From Isoetes taiwanensis (Eukaryota; Streptophyta; Lycopodiopsida; Isoetales; Isoetaceae): 64,000 bases of DNA. The notes below the pieces were generated by a model. The model was not told the origin of the DNA and searched no databases. It saw only the letters and a program-made list of their open reading frames with translations. The stretch's first letter is position 1, and each line of letters opens with the position of its first letter. Positions 10,130-22,170 of the stretch are shown piece after piece. Both the position numbers and the translations under genes were made by a program. The stretch spans positions 744,001 through 808,000 of the forward strand of contig JAJEKV010000075.1 in NCBI GenBank assembly GCA_021234155.1, read 5' to 3'.

Positions 10130-13075
10130 AAGGAGGAAGAGTTTCGAGGGCGAAGCCATCCCTCCGAAAGTGATCCTCACGGAATGAGGACGGGCACCAT
10201 TATGGTAATCGCCAATGAGATCCCCGGCGTGTTTGAAGAGCGGGAGGAGTGTTGAGGCCAAGGGCAAGATCTGCATCAATGAGAAAACGAGATCGCACTC
10301 ATGTCTTCAAGGGCAGGGCGCATGGGCGCCGGAAGAAACAAACCGACATTCTATGAGCAGTAGGTCCGAGGCCGGGGCACCGACCCGCATTCGAATGCAA
10401 GAAAAAATGGGACGCCGCCGATTTAAGGAGCCGAAAGCAAGATGCATTTTAGAGCAGCACAAAAAACTCGCTTGAAGGTGGATCAAGGATCCGGTGAGGT
10501 GGCGGCATTCCGCAAGAAGGTGTCAAGACCATGTAGCGCGATCGCCAGGGGCGCTGCCAACCACGCCATTAGCAATATCGATCCAATTCGTGGTGTTATC
10601 AAGAGTGGCACCCTCCTCCCAATGGGAGCGGCGAACAAAACGGGGATCCCACCGAGATCCGCCGAGATCCGAGGTGGAGTCCATCCAAAGATGGCCATCC
10701 ATGACCTTTGTCCAAAAGGGGAGACGCCAATCGAAGTCGAACCCGGGGCATGGAGGAACACCCGGGGAAGCATAGGGAGAGGGAACCATGCCCGTGGGCG
10801 GGGTTGCCGAGCCCGCCCCTAATTCACCGACAAGGGCCGGATCAAGAGCTTTACACCAACGATCCCGCATGCAGGCGTAGAGTTGAGAGTTGACAGGAGG
10901 GCTATCCTGTACTGTGGGGACCGCCTTGCTATCCGTAAGAGCACGAATTGATTGTAACCCATGAGGTGTTGCATATAAATTTGTGCATAGGGAAGATCCT
11001 CGGGATGTCCCGTGACTTCCTTATTTGTTGCAAAGACTTCCGCTTGCCGAGAGGTAAATGATGTGCAAGCTCGTGCATGTACTCTTGATGAAGAGCGCAA
11101 GGCCCGAGCATGATCAGCCGTAGGGGTTGTTATCCCCAAGCAACCATTGAAGGGTGGGGTCACCCCGATAGTTCCGGTGGTGGCCCATCCCGAAATCTCC
11201 CGTGATATCACTCGATAGAAATCATGAAAAATGTAAGCCATGGGTCGAACAACTCAAGGTGATGAACCGGATCTTCGCAGTTGAATGAGATCAAAGACTA
11301 AAAAGGGCACAAAGATACACCTTTGTCTTCAATAGAGAGTTCGCCAAATCAAAGAAAATCTGCAGGACGCAAATGGAATATCCACGGACCATCAGCCCCA
11401 TGCCACTTCGTAGAAGAAAGAGGTGGCGGGGCAACCACATAATCCGTATAGCGTGAAGGAACCGGGAAATCAACAGCGTGTTGCTAACGATGGTGATATA
11501 GCCGCCCGGTTTGGTTCCGAGCCTCATCGCCAGACCAATAGCGCGGTTTGAAGCCGTTGTTCGAGGTCACGGATCCCGTGGTCCTTTTCTAACGTATATG
11601 GGATCGGGTCACGGACCCGCTTCGAGAAGTGTTAACCCGTGGAGGAGGATTGCCCAGAGCATTGAGTCGAAGCACGGCAATCTCCGCGGCATCAAGAAGT
11701 TTCGCTTTCAACCTCCGTAAGTCGATCTTGGAGGGATGTGAGTCGAGAAGTCCAAGGTGGAGAGAGCCGAGCCGCCAAAGAGGCAATTTGAGCATCACGC
11801 CTCGTAAGGTGTTGAACTTGAGTGTCGTAATTGTCACAAAGCTCGAGTACAAGGCGCCGAGCTTAGCAATATCTTTCTCCTTGTCACTAAGGAGGGTGTC
11901 TTTGGACTTGTTTTGCTCCAATAAGTCCCCGAATTTCGGATTGAAGTGAGCCCGTTGATCCGCAAGTAGGCTGGTCCGATCCTGCACTTTTGAGATCTAT
12001 GCGGGGCCTCTAAGAGCCCCCCGCTTTTTCTTGAAGTTGGGCTTCCAAAGTTTGAACTTGTGCGCTTGCGGCTTGAAGATCACTTGAACCGCGATCCGAG
12101 GCCGTCAGGGGGCAGCGGTGAACCCCACTCATAAGAGCTTCTTGGGATTCTTGTAACTTTAGAACAACAAATTGAGCATCCTGGCCGATATCGATACAAC
12201 AAATGACGAGGGTGTCTTTGTGGTGGAGCCTCGCCGTTGCCCCGGTTTGCGATGTTTGTGAGACATGGTGTGAACCGGAATGCTTGGATTCTCAGAGCGG
12301 AGGAGGAGACAAAGGACATGGGAGTGCGGAATTTTGACATGACCAGAGGAAGAAGGGCGTGAAGTGCCGACTTGGTGAGTCCGAGGAAGGACCACCGAAA
12401 GTGGAATCATGAGAATGAGGAGGTGTGGGAGGAAAGTAATGACGGATAATGGCTTGAAGGTGGCCTCCCACGTAAACTTCGAAATAGAAGTGGCAGCCCA
12501 AGATGGTCCACTTCTTGGAGAAGATGGTAGAACAGAATTGGGGCCAATCAATGTGGTGGTTGGAGTGCGTAAAGCGATGAGCACAATATTATAGAAAGGC
12601 TTATTGATATGGGTGTTCTTGATAGAATACCCAAGGAACTTTTCGCCACGTAAACTTAACAAAAGTTTCATGGGGTTTGTCTATATTTGTCGCATGCACA
12701 TTGGCGTGATAAGGAGGTGCACCAAACTCGCTGACATCTAGATCCCGTGATGGCGCACCAAGATAAACAAGGGGTTTGCAAAGGAATATGGAATACCTCC
12801 AAATCAGGTGTTGAGTCAAATAAATGGTGGTGCCATCGACCACCGCGGGTGTATCCATGCGGATGTTGACGATGTTAGCGATGAACCGCCTAACCGGGTC
12901 GATTTGGAGCCTAAGTTCCATTTGAGAGAATTCGTGAAAGTTTCGGCGCTCGCGACTTCACAATTCAGCCAACAAGGGCTTCACGGAAAGTGGGCGCCAA
13001 GAAAGATACAGACTCAAAAGAGCCGGCCCCCGAGAGCAAGAGCTTGAAGTGTAGAAAATTTTGGTGCAGCCATGG
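10130..13075 (-). pseudogene. RE-C accessory ORF (post-integrase), heavily decayed
   Basis: Collinear with the RE-B accessory gene at 39225-42423. Recognisable minus-strand pieces are: GAPPYHANVHATNIDKPHET near 12700 (RE-B: GAAPYQANTHRLTNIAKTHD), the fragment FVKFTWRKVPW, MAYIFHDFYRVISREI near 11240 (RE-B: MVYIFHDFYLADTQDK) and WDPRFVRRSHWEEGATLDN near 10640. Many frameshifts and stops. Its presence in two independent copies shows that the gene is a standard part of the family, not a chance open frame. Confidence 0.75.
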
Positions 13076-13833
13076 CAAAGATTTGCGAAAAGAACAAAGA
13101 TTCAAAGGCGAGGACGGCGGCAAAGAACCGGAGGACGGCTAAGGCGCAGAGGGTCGAAAAGGTTTAGGGCACACAAATGGAGGCGAAGGGGTATGATGAG
13201 GGCTTAAACAAATGACCATGGATGGTGCCGATGTCGAAAGATGCCAAGGAGGCGATGGAGAGGCAAAAATTTTGGCTAAGTCCCCAAACAACAAAGGGAG
13301 AAGCAATGAACGGTGGAGATGAGACGGAGAGAATGATCGGATGTGACAAAAATAAAGGACACATATTAATGTTTGACGGTATGAAAAGAAGCAATGGCAT
13401 TTAATGCGGCAACTCGGGCGGGATATCATTAAAACGAATGTGTCGAGGGTACCATGGCGAGATATGCGGCGGAGAAAAGATTCTCGCTTTAGAAACAAAT
13501 TTTGCATTGCAAAACACGCTGGCGAAGTTTTTTATTGGTTCCACGCCGACAAGGAGTTCCTGCTGGCTATATAAGACTAACCGGGAGTGAAGCGAAGACA
13601 TCCGATGGCGCCAAAGATGGCCGCCGCCGGTTTGAACGAGAACCGCACTATGCCCACTAACCGCCGAGAGGGATTACCCGCAAGATGGATTGTCCGGACC
13701 TTCGGGCGCCGCCACAATCGTGGGGCTCGAGAATGGATGGTCGGTGTGCGGATGGTCGAACATCCCCGATCCTAAGACCAACGGGATGGAGGTGATTCTG
13801 CACCTTCGCTGGGACCCGGAGCATAACCTCTAC
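13076..13833. other. RE-C spacer between accessory ORF and integrase (left part)
   Basis: Non-coding. It contains GGTACCATGGCGAGATATGC (13447) and GGCTATATAAGACTAACC (13565), both matched in RE-B at 42663 and 42790, so this is conserved element spacer. TATATA in either orientation could be a promoter for the accessory gene. Interrupted at 13834 by the CACTA-like transposon and resumed at 19509. Confidence 0.55.
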
Positions 13834-13854
13834 CACAAGGCACCCAAAATTAAA

Positions 13855-14330
13855 ACTCTACATGGTTTTTCCCATGGTTATGGCTATAAAACCATTTTAC
13901 AAAACCAATACATGTTTGTGGGTTGATATCATTAAAAACCATATGTGGCTAAACTAATGGGTTCTCTTGTGAGGTTTGTTAGGATGGTTAGATGAATGGG
14001 CTTCTTTGTAGAGTTTGTCAACGTGGTATTACATGTTGGTAAATGAATGTAGTATATTATACCGTTTTAAGGGTATGGTTTGTCTATGTGGTATAACATA
14101 AAGGTTGTGAATGTGGTTTAATATGGTGTTCTTTCATGTGATTCTATAATATAGTTCATTATTGTGGTAAACTGACATGACTAAATGTCATGGTAAATAC
14201 ACTAGTCATGCCATGGTAAATGCACATGGTTTGCAATGTGTTAGAAATTAACCACTAATAATAACCAGCAATGTCATTTATAAACCAACAATGATAACCA
14301 ATAACGTTATGTTGTTTGAAGCATTCCAAG
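13855..14330. repeat. Left subterminal repeat region of the CACTA-like element
   Basis: Dense array of short motifs such as AAAACCATTTTAC, AAAAACCATATGTGG, TGTGGTAAAC and ATGGTAAATGCAC in both orientations. In CACTA elements such motifs bind the TnpA-type protein (family knowledge). The matching array is at 18930-19470. Confidence 0.7.
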
Positions 14331-14829
14331 TTTAGTAGACTAATTGCAAATGGTTTCTTAAGGACTATTTAAAAAAAATTAGGGAGCAAGGGGATTTGAA
14401 CCCCAACCATTTCCAAAACTCTTAAAGAATGATAAATTTATTTCCAGAAATATGCAGCAGCTGCTTTGAGTGCTCCAAATTATGAGCTATTACTGCACTT
14501 GATACTGCAAAAAACAAGGATACATAAAACAAAACATGCAACAAACAAAACTTTAAAAAAGAATGAATGATCAAAATGTTTGGGCCAACCTCTTGAACAT
14601 GTTAAGAAAATGCTTGAAACTGCAGAGACATAAGCTATAACCCTTTACTTGTAGCAGAAGAAGTCTTTATAGGAGTAGAAGCTGTTCACCATGTCAAAGC
14701 AGATATTTGGCCATTGCTACAAATGCAGAATCAGTGAAAAAGCTGATCTACATTACATGTTTAAATAAATAATAATAAGAAGGGGAGCCTCTGAAGCTTA
14801 TCTTTATATTTTATAAGATACTCCATGCA

Positions 14830-17137
14830 GTAAGATCTTCAAATCTCAATGCGAAGTCCTCTCCGTCCTGCCAGCAGAACAAAGTGCTCCATGCAAAACT
14901 TCAAATCTGCAATATGAAAACTAGATAAGGCAGTATATCCATGCAGCCTGCATGCAACCTAGATCCCATACCTTGCTTTTGCACTTTGTTTGATTAAATG
15001 CATTAGCTCACTCAACAAATCAGATGCTTGCGTATTAGAAAGACCACAAGTTACAATACCAAGCAAACGAGCAAAAGCTTCTCGTGTGCTCAAGTCAATA
15101 TGTGCAATAAAGCTCCTAACCCACACCAGACGATCACAATACAGTTTTGCAAATCTCTATTACAATGCCAGTATTAGTCTATCCTGCAAATTATTCAAGT
15201 GGCTATTGAGAACAACACGAACTTTCGTGATTACCTTGGGGTCTTTAGAGGCAAGGGCAAGGAGTGCTTTTGATGCAGATGCATGCAGTTCAGCTGTCCC
15301 ATCATATGCCATTCCATGCTCTAGCAGAAGACGAAAGTGGTCTTCTGCCAGTTCAAGATCCTGCTACTTATCTTCCAGTCTGGATCATTGCTACGTAGAC
15401 TTTAGGTTGGAAGAACAATGCACGTTCGCCAAGTTGTGCAGGTTCAAGAATTGCTGGCTTCTGCTGACATATGCAGGTTATCATGCCCTTAATGGTAGGA
15501 TATTTTATCTTGCTTTTCTCATCCTTTGTAGAATTTAAACCGTGCACTGCCATCTCCCTAGAACCCAAGGACCATCAACCATCAATCAAGGAAATCAGAG
15601 AAATGAAACCAGACAAATTGAAGTTTCCATTGATTTAATGAATGTGAACATGTCCTACCATCAACGAAAGATCTCTATGAGTGCAAAAAAAGTCTCTATA
15701 AGTTAGTTTACTCCTTTTATGAGTTATGGGCCTATGCAATATCCAAAAATCAATGATTATTCATTGAAAAAGCAAACTGAAAACAAAACTCTAGTACATG
15801 GAAAGCAGACGAAACCTTATGTCAAGTTTACTATCACCAACTCCAAGCATGCATAGAAAGCGACCCGGGGCATGATCCGTGCTGAAAAGCTCCGTTGCCC
15901 AAAATAATGCAGAAAATCTTGCTTCATCCTCCACCTATAACAATCAGCATCTTGTCAAACGATACTGTAGCTATAAAATTCCTTTCGACAGGTTAGTCAC
16001 GTTTTTTCCTTGAGGTGATATAATGGTTTCCTTCCATATTAAATAAGGATGAACTGTCATTTATTAGTGCTAAATAACTTAATTTATAACTATTGGTATT
16101 TGAAATATAGATGACTCTCCCGTGATGTGGTTTCTGCTAAATGCTTGGAGAAATGTTTCTAATTTGCAGATTTTACTATGTTAACCTGATCGGCAGAAAA
16201 TAAATGTTGAAATGTAATGAATGAGCTCCCACATACCGCAGTGATATTTTCAAGAAGCATTGCTTCGATCTGTCTTTTGATATTCTCGCTGCAACCCTGG
16301 AAAAAACGTCAGGTTATCAACATCAAAATATGTATTTCTAACTGAAGTTCATTAAGGTAACACATGAGTTTTCTCCCTCGGATGATTTTCTTTCCACTCT
16401 AATAGGTTCTATAAAATTTTCTAACAACTTAAGTTTTACAATTTACAAATAATATTGCTTTTTATTGTATCCTATAGTAGCTTAAAGCAGGTTATTTAGA
16501 AAGAGGCTAATTAAACATCCTAGTCACATGTTCTTGACAAGAATGATTGAACTCTAACATTCTTTAGCTTTCAGTATAAGACAGGGTTGCTCTATTACAT
16601 AAAGAGGTATACCCTAACAAAAGCATCATGTGTTGTTTATCTAGCTTGAGCTAATGGGATGAGAGCATGTCACTGAATGCAATTATACATAATTGCATAA
16701 GCACATGTAGCTGCATGAGTGTAGTAGTTAGATTTAGGATTTATTTTTGTTTTGCAAATTCCTCCAAATTCTGCTGTGCTACCACCACCATTAAAATGCT
16801 CATTGTACAGCCAGAAGTGTGCTGCATAAACATGTACGTAACTAAACAGTAAAGAAGTAGCTCATAGTGAGGTACCTTGTAAGCAGGAGCCAATAAGTTC
16901 AGGGTATCTTGAACGGTTGGGCGAACGCAAGAACTTTCTGTTTTCAGAGCATTAAATAGCCGTTTTACCATGTCCATACTACCGCTGCACCAATTATAAA
17001 CATGATATTCTATGTTTTGCCATAAAATAATATACTCCTTAGAAACGAAATAAGATACCAGAATAACTCGGGTGCCCTTCTTGCCAGCTGACCTATGGCT
17101 TCATAAGCAAAAACTCTCATCGGTCTCACTGAACTAT
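14830..17137 (-). pseudogene. Captured ECM29-like gene fragment (introns retained)
   Basis: Minus-strand exons with GT-AG borders: 17137-17059 (SSVRPMRVFAYEAIGQLARR), 16984-16876 (MDMVKRLFNALKTESSCVRP), 16296-16237 (GCSENIKRQIEAMLLENITA), 15934-15816 (VEDEARFSALFWATELFSTD), 15557-15235 (MAVHGLNSTKDEKSK at the start, LLLEHGMAYDGTAELHASAS later) and 15183-14972 (DLSTREAFARLLGIVTCGLS). A further weak exon with HGALCSAG lies near 14870. Phases join correctly from exon to exon. The order and motifs match the middle of plant ECM29, the HEAT-repeat adaptor of the 26S proteasome (family match from memory). A stop and deletion near 15370, and other stops, show that it is not functional. Introns imply capture of genomic DNA, not cDNA. 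Confidence 0.75.
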
Positions 17138-17381
17138 CTGCCATTCATAAATAAGCAAATGTCATATAATCAATATACACATAAGCCTAGAAAACATCTG
17201 GCTTTGAGCTCCATCATAAAACAAATTAAATCACCCACGGTTTGCAAAACCTGGCCGCTGATCTGCTAGTTGGAAACTATGGCAAGAATTCTTGATCTAT
17301 AGATTCAAAATGCTGGATCATTACGGTGAGAGACAGGAAATATGTGCAGCTCAAGAACATAAGACCTAATCACCTGATAAA

Positions 17382-17475
17382 CCGAAAAATACAGGAAGAG
17401 AACGATGAGCATCCGAATGAGGTTTTGACGCACCAAATCTAGCCTCCTCGCCTTGGCCGCCATATCCTCTGTTCA
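17382..17475 (-). pseudogene. Possible additional captured exon upstream of the ECM29-like exons
   Basis: On the minus strand an AG acceptor (GGCGTGAACAG) precedes an open stretch of about 80 nt ending TTTATCAG followed by GTGATTAG, a good GT donor. It reads RYGGQGEEARFGASKPHSDA and would lie just 5' of the first clear ECM29-like exon. I cannot match this part to ECM29 with confidence. Confidence 0.35.
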
Positions 17476-17929
17476 CGCCGTTAGGGCTACGTTCTTAGGG
17501 TTTTACCATTCTACTTTCTGATTTTGGTGATAACGTCTCCGTTATCAACCACTACTCTTGATTTCGTAATTTCTCTAAATCATAGATTTGAAGCAAGAAA
17601 GAAGCATTTGAATAATTAAGTGAAGGTATAGAAAATAGAACCTCTGGAAGAAGGGGCCGGAAAGAATCCTTACCATCAATTTTGTCGCCGCGTTCAATAG
17701 CGCCTTGACACATGTCGGTGTTTCTTATCCTGAAAACACAAAACTCAGCATCTTGCATGCCGTTGTTTCTACACAGATTTTTACCAGCATTCTGCTGCTT
17801 TTACTCCACATTCAGCTATTTCTACCCCGCATTCCACTGATTCTACCTCAAAATCTGGTCGCTGAATTAAAGGTAAGTTTTCTTTCTGTATAAGGGAAAG
17901 GCCCGCTGGGCTACTTTCTAGCCGGGAAA

Positions 17930-18271
17930 GATGGCCCACGCGCGAAGCGTGGAGGCTAGCCTGACTGGCCAAAAAACAACCCAGCGGGCCTTTGGCATAA
18001 CGGAAAATATCCATTGGGCTTCATTCTACTGCTGAATGCAAGGTAAGATCGACGGAATGTAGGGTAAGACCCATGGACTGTAGGACAAAATCGACCTAAG
18101 GTAAAAATATGTCGTCGTTCTTTCTCGACTTTCAAATAAAGAAAACTTGCCACGTATCGTAATCTGATTGGATGGGAAGGCAGAATGAAGCCCAATGGTT
18201 TTTTCCATTATGCCAAAGGCCTGCTGGGCTGGCCGGTCAAGCTGGCCTTTGCGCTCCACACGTCGGCCATC
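17930..18271. repeat. Foldback repeat inside the CACTA-like element
   Basis: Arms 17930-18027 and 18182-18271 are inverted copies. GATGGCC starts both in opposite orientation; CCCAGCGGGCCTTTGGCATA pairs with TATGCCAAAGGCCTGCTGGG, and CCATTGGGCTTCATTCT with its complement. The spacer is about 154 bp. This is the form of a MITE or foldback element, of unknown superfamily. Confidence 0.8.
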
Positions 18272-18929
18272 TTTCCACTCACCATCTTCTAGTCGATGCA
18301 TGTATGTCGGGTTACTTTCCTTCTATGCATGCACTGCATGTTTGGCACATAATATTTCGTATCCTACACCCATCTTATTTGCATCATATATTAAACTAGA
18401 GTTTTCTAGTTCGTGCTAGTGCGCACCTTTTCACATTAATAGTTGTTTATTCTGCATGAAGCTCCACATTCTTATATCTATGATGATCTAGAATCCGCCC
18501 ATGGGTAAGATGACTAATTTGAGTAGAGTATGGAGGAGGAGCGCCTAGTTTTTCTATTTTCATGTCTACCCCTTGTATTTTATTCCCCATGGAGGTATGA
18601 ATCCCCCATGAAAGAATATTTTTTATTATGAGCTTAGCCTTCTTAGTTATGGCATGATGATGCAAATTAGAAAAGTGGCCTCGAGTACCTAGTATTCTTA
18701 TTTTCACGTCTACCACTAGTATTTTTATTCCGCATGGAATTATGAATCCCCCCAAGGAAGTATATTATGTATTATGAGCCTAGCTTTCTTGGTTATAGTA
18801 TGGTGTTGAGGGATATATGCAGATTAGAAAAGATGCCTTTGAGCTTTCACATGTTCTGGTTTGCTTGATATTTGAGTAATCTGGCGTCCTTCAAAAAACA
18901 AAAACTACAAAAGACCATCTTTATAGTGG

Positions 18930-19470
18930 TTGAATAGCAGTAAATTATGACAATATTTGGGTGCCTTATGGGTAACCACTATGAATAGCCACATCCTTTT
19001 AGGTGATAACTATGAATAATTACCATGACCATTAACTAGGAATTGAAAACCATGCTACAAACCACAACCATTTTATATCATGTGCTGTCATAATAAAAAA
19101 CTAGCATGAATGACCACTACGGCATTTAAATTAGTATAAAATACCATGTCATAAACTACCTCAAATTATCTGCGCTATGTTACAATACAAAGCCAACATA
19201 AAAAACCATTGCCATATTTAAAGTAATGTTGAAAACCATGCTACAAACCACGATTGATTTAATAAGCCATACTAAGTTAGAAAACCAACATCAATGACCA
19301 CCATTGATGCTAGAAACCATGTAATAAACTAATATTGGTTTTAATAAACCACGTTATAACATAAAAATCAACATTAATAACCATGTACTCATTATGAAAA
19401 CCACTATGTTATGTGGTTCTTATCGAGAATAAAATTTTTATCATAAAAACCACGCCTATAGTGGTTTTTA
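18930..19470. repeat. Right subterminal repeat region of the CACTA-like element
   Basis: Repeated ACCATGCTACAAACCAC, AAACCATGTAATAAAC and AAACCACGTTATAAC words, mirror partners of the motifs at 13855-14330. AT-rich, non-coding. Confidence 0.7.
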
Positions 19471-19508
19471 GTGGTTCATTACAAATAAATTTTTTTGGGT
19501 GCCTTGTG

Positions 19509-19790
19509 TACCACATCCTGCAAGATCACCTCTCGCCCAACCCGAGTAGAGGGTTTTTCTTCTTAGGACTTAGTAGATAGGGCTCGAGTCTGCTTTTGTA
19601 TATAGGGCGCGGCCCATAGCGAAATAGCCGGGTCAGGCCCACATTTTGTAAAAAAATTTCCACCTATAATATAAATATGCCACCGGTTTAGTCACCATCC
19701 GTTGTGTTTAAGTCCCGAACAACTTCGTTGGTTGATTTTCACTTTCTCGCGTGGTATGAAATGTTTTGAGGCTAAAGCCATTAACCGCTG
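19509..19790. other. RE-C spacer, right part
   Basis: Continuation of the region broken at 13833. It includes CACATTTTGTA and ATAATATAAATATGCC (about 19638-19682), matched in RE-B near 43264-43312. Non-coding. Confidence 0.5.
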
Positions 19791-20940
19791 TAGGTAATGG
19801 AGTGCCATCTAACTCACCACCGGGTTGAATCACTTGAACAATTTGATAAGGGCCAAGCCATCAAACTTAAGCTTACCCGTAAATTTTTGTACCGAGAATC
19901 ATAAAGAAGAACCAAATCTCCTTCTTTGAATGTTTTGTCTTGACGCTTGTCATGTAGAGATTTTTGCAAACCGCCGTCCATGAAGAACACGAATATAAGC
20001 ATCCCTTCGGGTTCATCCAACTGCTCCAATTGATAGACCCTTTCTTTGAGTGCAAAGAAAGGGATTATGGGCGAGCTTGAAAACTGAGTGTTGGAAGGAT
20101 GTATTCAAATGGCATGAGAGCTTCTTGACCATAAACCAATTTGAAGGGAGTGTGACCTCAGAGCTATTTTGAAACAAGTATTGTAAGCCCAAAGAACAAA
20201 AGAGGGAAGCTTGTTTTGCCAAATATGGCGAAAGCGCCACAAATATTCTTGAGAATTGTGACCGAGTTTTGTTGGTGCTTTCTCGCCAAACCATTGCCTT
20301 GAGGATAGTAAGGTGTGCTCTTGTGATGATGTATCGAGAGATAATCCGCCCGCTCCTTGATGGTATGCTTGATAAAATGGACACCACGATCACCGACCAG
20401 CCCCGTGGGGCCGCCCAAATCGCGTGATAATTTGTTGATATAGGACCTTTGGCCGTGCTTGCCGCAGTTGTTGTCCGAAGTGCGCAAGATTCCGCCATTT
20501 AGTAGCCGCGTAGTCGCGAAGAACTGAATCGTAGCGGCACGGTGTGCCGCCAGAGGATCGATGGTCCCACAAAATCCATTCCCCATTTGTCGGGGGAAGT
20601 GGCGGGCGACCGGGCGCCAAGGGAAGAGCCGCCACGGGTCGTCGCGGGCCGCCCCACATGCCGGCAAAGCATCACACGGGCGCGGCGTGAGCTGCCTTTG
20701 AAGAGCGTGGGCCAAAAAATACCCGCCTAGAAGGATTTTGCGTGTCGTGGTGTCACCATGAAAATGACCACCACCTAGCCCCTTGATGAGCTTCTGACAA
20801 TATCCGAACTTCATGAGGTAGAACACAAAGTCGAAGGATGGTATCCTTACCCTTTTGTAAAGATGTCCCGCAACCATGGTGTAGTCACCGTCGTGGAGAA
20901 ATTGATGACGACGGGATTGTCGCTTTGGCATGAGAGAGCG
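19791..20940 (-). pseudogene. RE-C integrase, frameshifted
   Basis: Minus strand. Fragments align with the RE-B integrase: GGGHFHGDTTTRKILLGGYF (zinc-binding region), GDRGVHFIKHTIKERADYLS (second catalytic Asp region), STPYYPQGNGLA (just before the catalytic Glu) and KTFKEGDLVLLYDSRYKNL (C-terminal domain). Frame changes remove the motif around the catalytic Glu. It shows the uninterrupted state of the site where RE-B received its tandem insertion. Confidence 0.75.
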
Positions 20941-22170
20941 CCATGTCCTCCGGGTGGAAGAGCGCCCGTGAGGAGGTATTGCCGAAAGTCATGGAACCAA
21001 TGTGGTGTTGCCGTGACTAAAAAGAGTTGAGCGTCCGTGAAAGGCGCCGAGACTCCAAAGGAGGGATCATCCGTGGTGGATGCGGAAAGATAATCCGGAC
21101 AACATGAGATTTGCCGCCTTGTGAACAATTTCCCCAACGAAAGCAATGCGCCCGTGGGCGGGATTTGTTGATCAAATAAAGGAGTGCTTGGTGGTCAACA
21201 AAGAATTTGATCCGACCGCCCAAAAGGTAGTGACGGAAGCGCTGGACACGTAAAATGAGACCCAAAGCTTCACGCCTGCGGGCGTAATAGTTGCGCCGCC
21301 AGAAATTGAGTTTTCGGGTCATGATCGGTTTGGTTTGTCAAGCAGCGCATCATATTCTTGAGAAAGAACAGCCCAATAGCAAACGCCGGTGACATCGACA
21401 TGAACATGAAAGGGCTTGTCCCATTGAGGAGGAACAAGAACCGGGCCCGAGTAAGCAAAAGCTTCAACTGTTGGAAAGCAAAGATCCGCTGGGAATTCCA
21501 AGCCTGTGGATTCATCACCCGTGAGTTTATGAATGGGATCTGCAATGGCCGCTAGTCCAGAAATGAAGGTGGAGTAATAATTGACCTTACCCAGAAAGAG
21601 CGTGTCTCCTTGATATTGGCCGGTGCTTGAGCTTTGAGCACACAACTCGATTTTGGCGGATCTCGTGGTGATACCGCTTTTATCGACAACGGTCCTAACG
21701 AACACCCGAGGTGACACAAAAGGTGCATTTCTCCGGATTGAGTAGGCGAGAAGTCATCTTGAAAAATTGTAAGAAGGGATTTTCCTTCATAAAATCATGA
21801 AAAACCGAGAGCATGATGCGCTGAAACGTGGATGGAGAGTTTGATAAGCCAAAAGGAACCACCTTGTAGGCAAAAAGTGACTTCACCGGTGGTGAAAGTA
21901 GTCTTGAGTTGATCAGATTCTTTGATTGAGATCCGATTGTAGCCGTAAAAACCATCCATGAAGGAGTACATCTCATGTCCAAATGACCTCTTCCGTAACC
22001 CGGTCCGTGAAGGAAGTGGAAAATGATCACGCCCGCGGCCTCGATTGAGTTTTCGGTAGTCCACGCAAACGCCGGATCTTACCATTGTGTTTGAGTGCAA
22101 TGACGATGGGGCTCACCCATTTAGAATGTTTGACCTCATAGATCAAAACCCGCAGCTAGAAGGAGTTTGT
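20941..22170 (-). pseudogene. RE-C reverse transcriptase and RNase H, frameshifted
   Basis: Minus strand. RT pieces include DYRKLNRGRGRDHF and SNSPSTFQRIMLSVFHDFM. A deletion removes most of the stretch containing the catalytic Asp pair (RE-B has FQDD at this position). RNase H pieces include RFRHYLLGGRIKFFVDHQAL with its Asp and LLYLINKS. Collinear with RE-B 49900-51500. Non-functional. Confidence 0.7.

Larger units (their letters stand above)
13834..19508. mobile_element. CACTA-like DNA transposon (non-autonomous) inside RE-C
   Basis: The terminal inverted repeats are CACAAGGCACCCAAAA at 13834 and its complement ending GGGTGCCTTGTG at 19508. They are flanked by a 3-bp duplication TAC (13831-13833 and 19509-19511), the size expected for the CACTA superfamily. 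Both ends carry many short AACCA/TGGTT subterminal repeats (13855-14330 and 18930-19470), another hallmark of this group. Length 5675 bp. No transposase frame is recognisable, so it is probably mobilised in trans. It contains exons and introns resembling ECM29 and a foldback repeat. Confidence 0.85.

Noticed and set aside
14381-14416. tRNA-like T-arm (minus strand GGTTCAAATCCCC-like loop with GCTCCCT end)
   Set aside because: Only the T-arm and one acceptor strand are visible. No anticodon arm, D-arm or matching 5' acceptor strand was found, so no tRNA gene is called.
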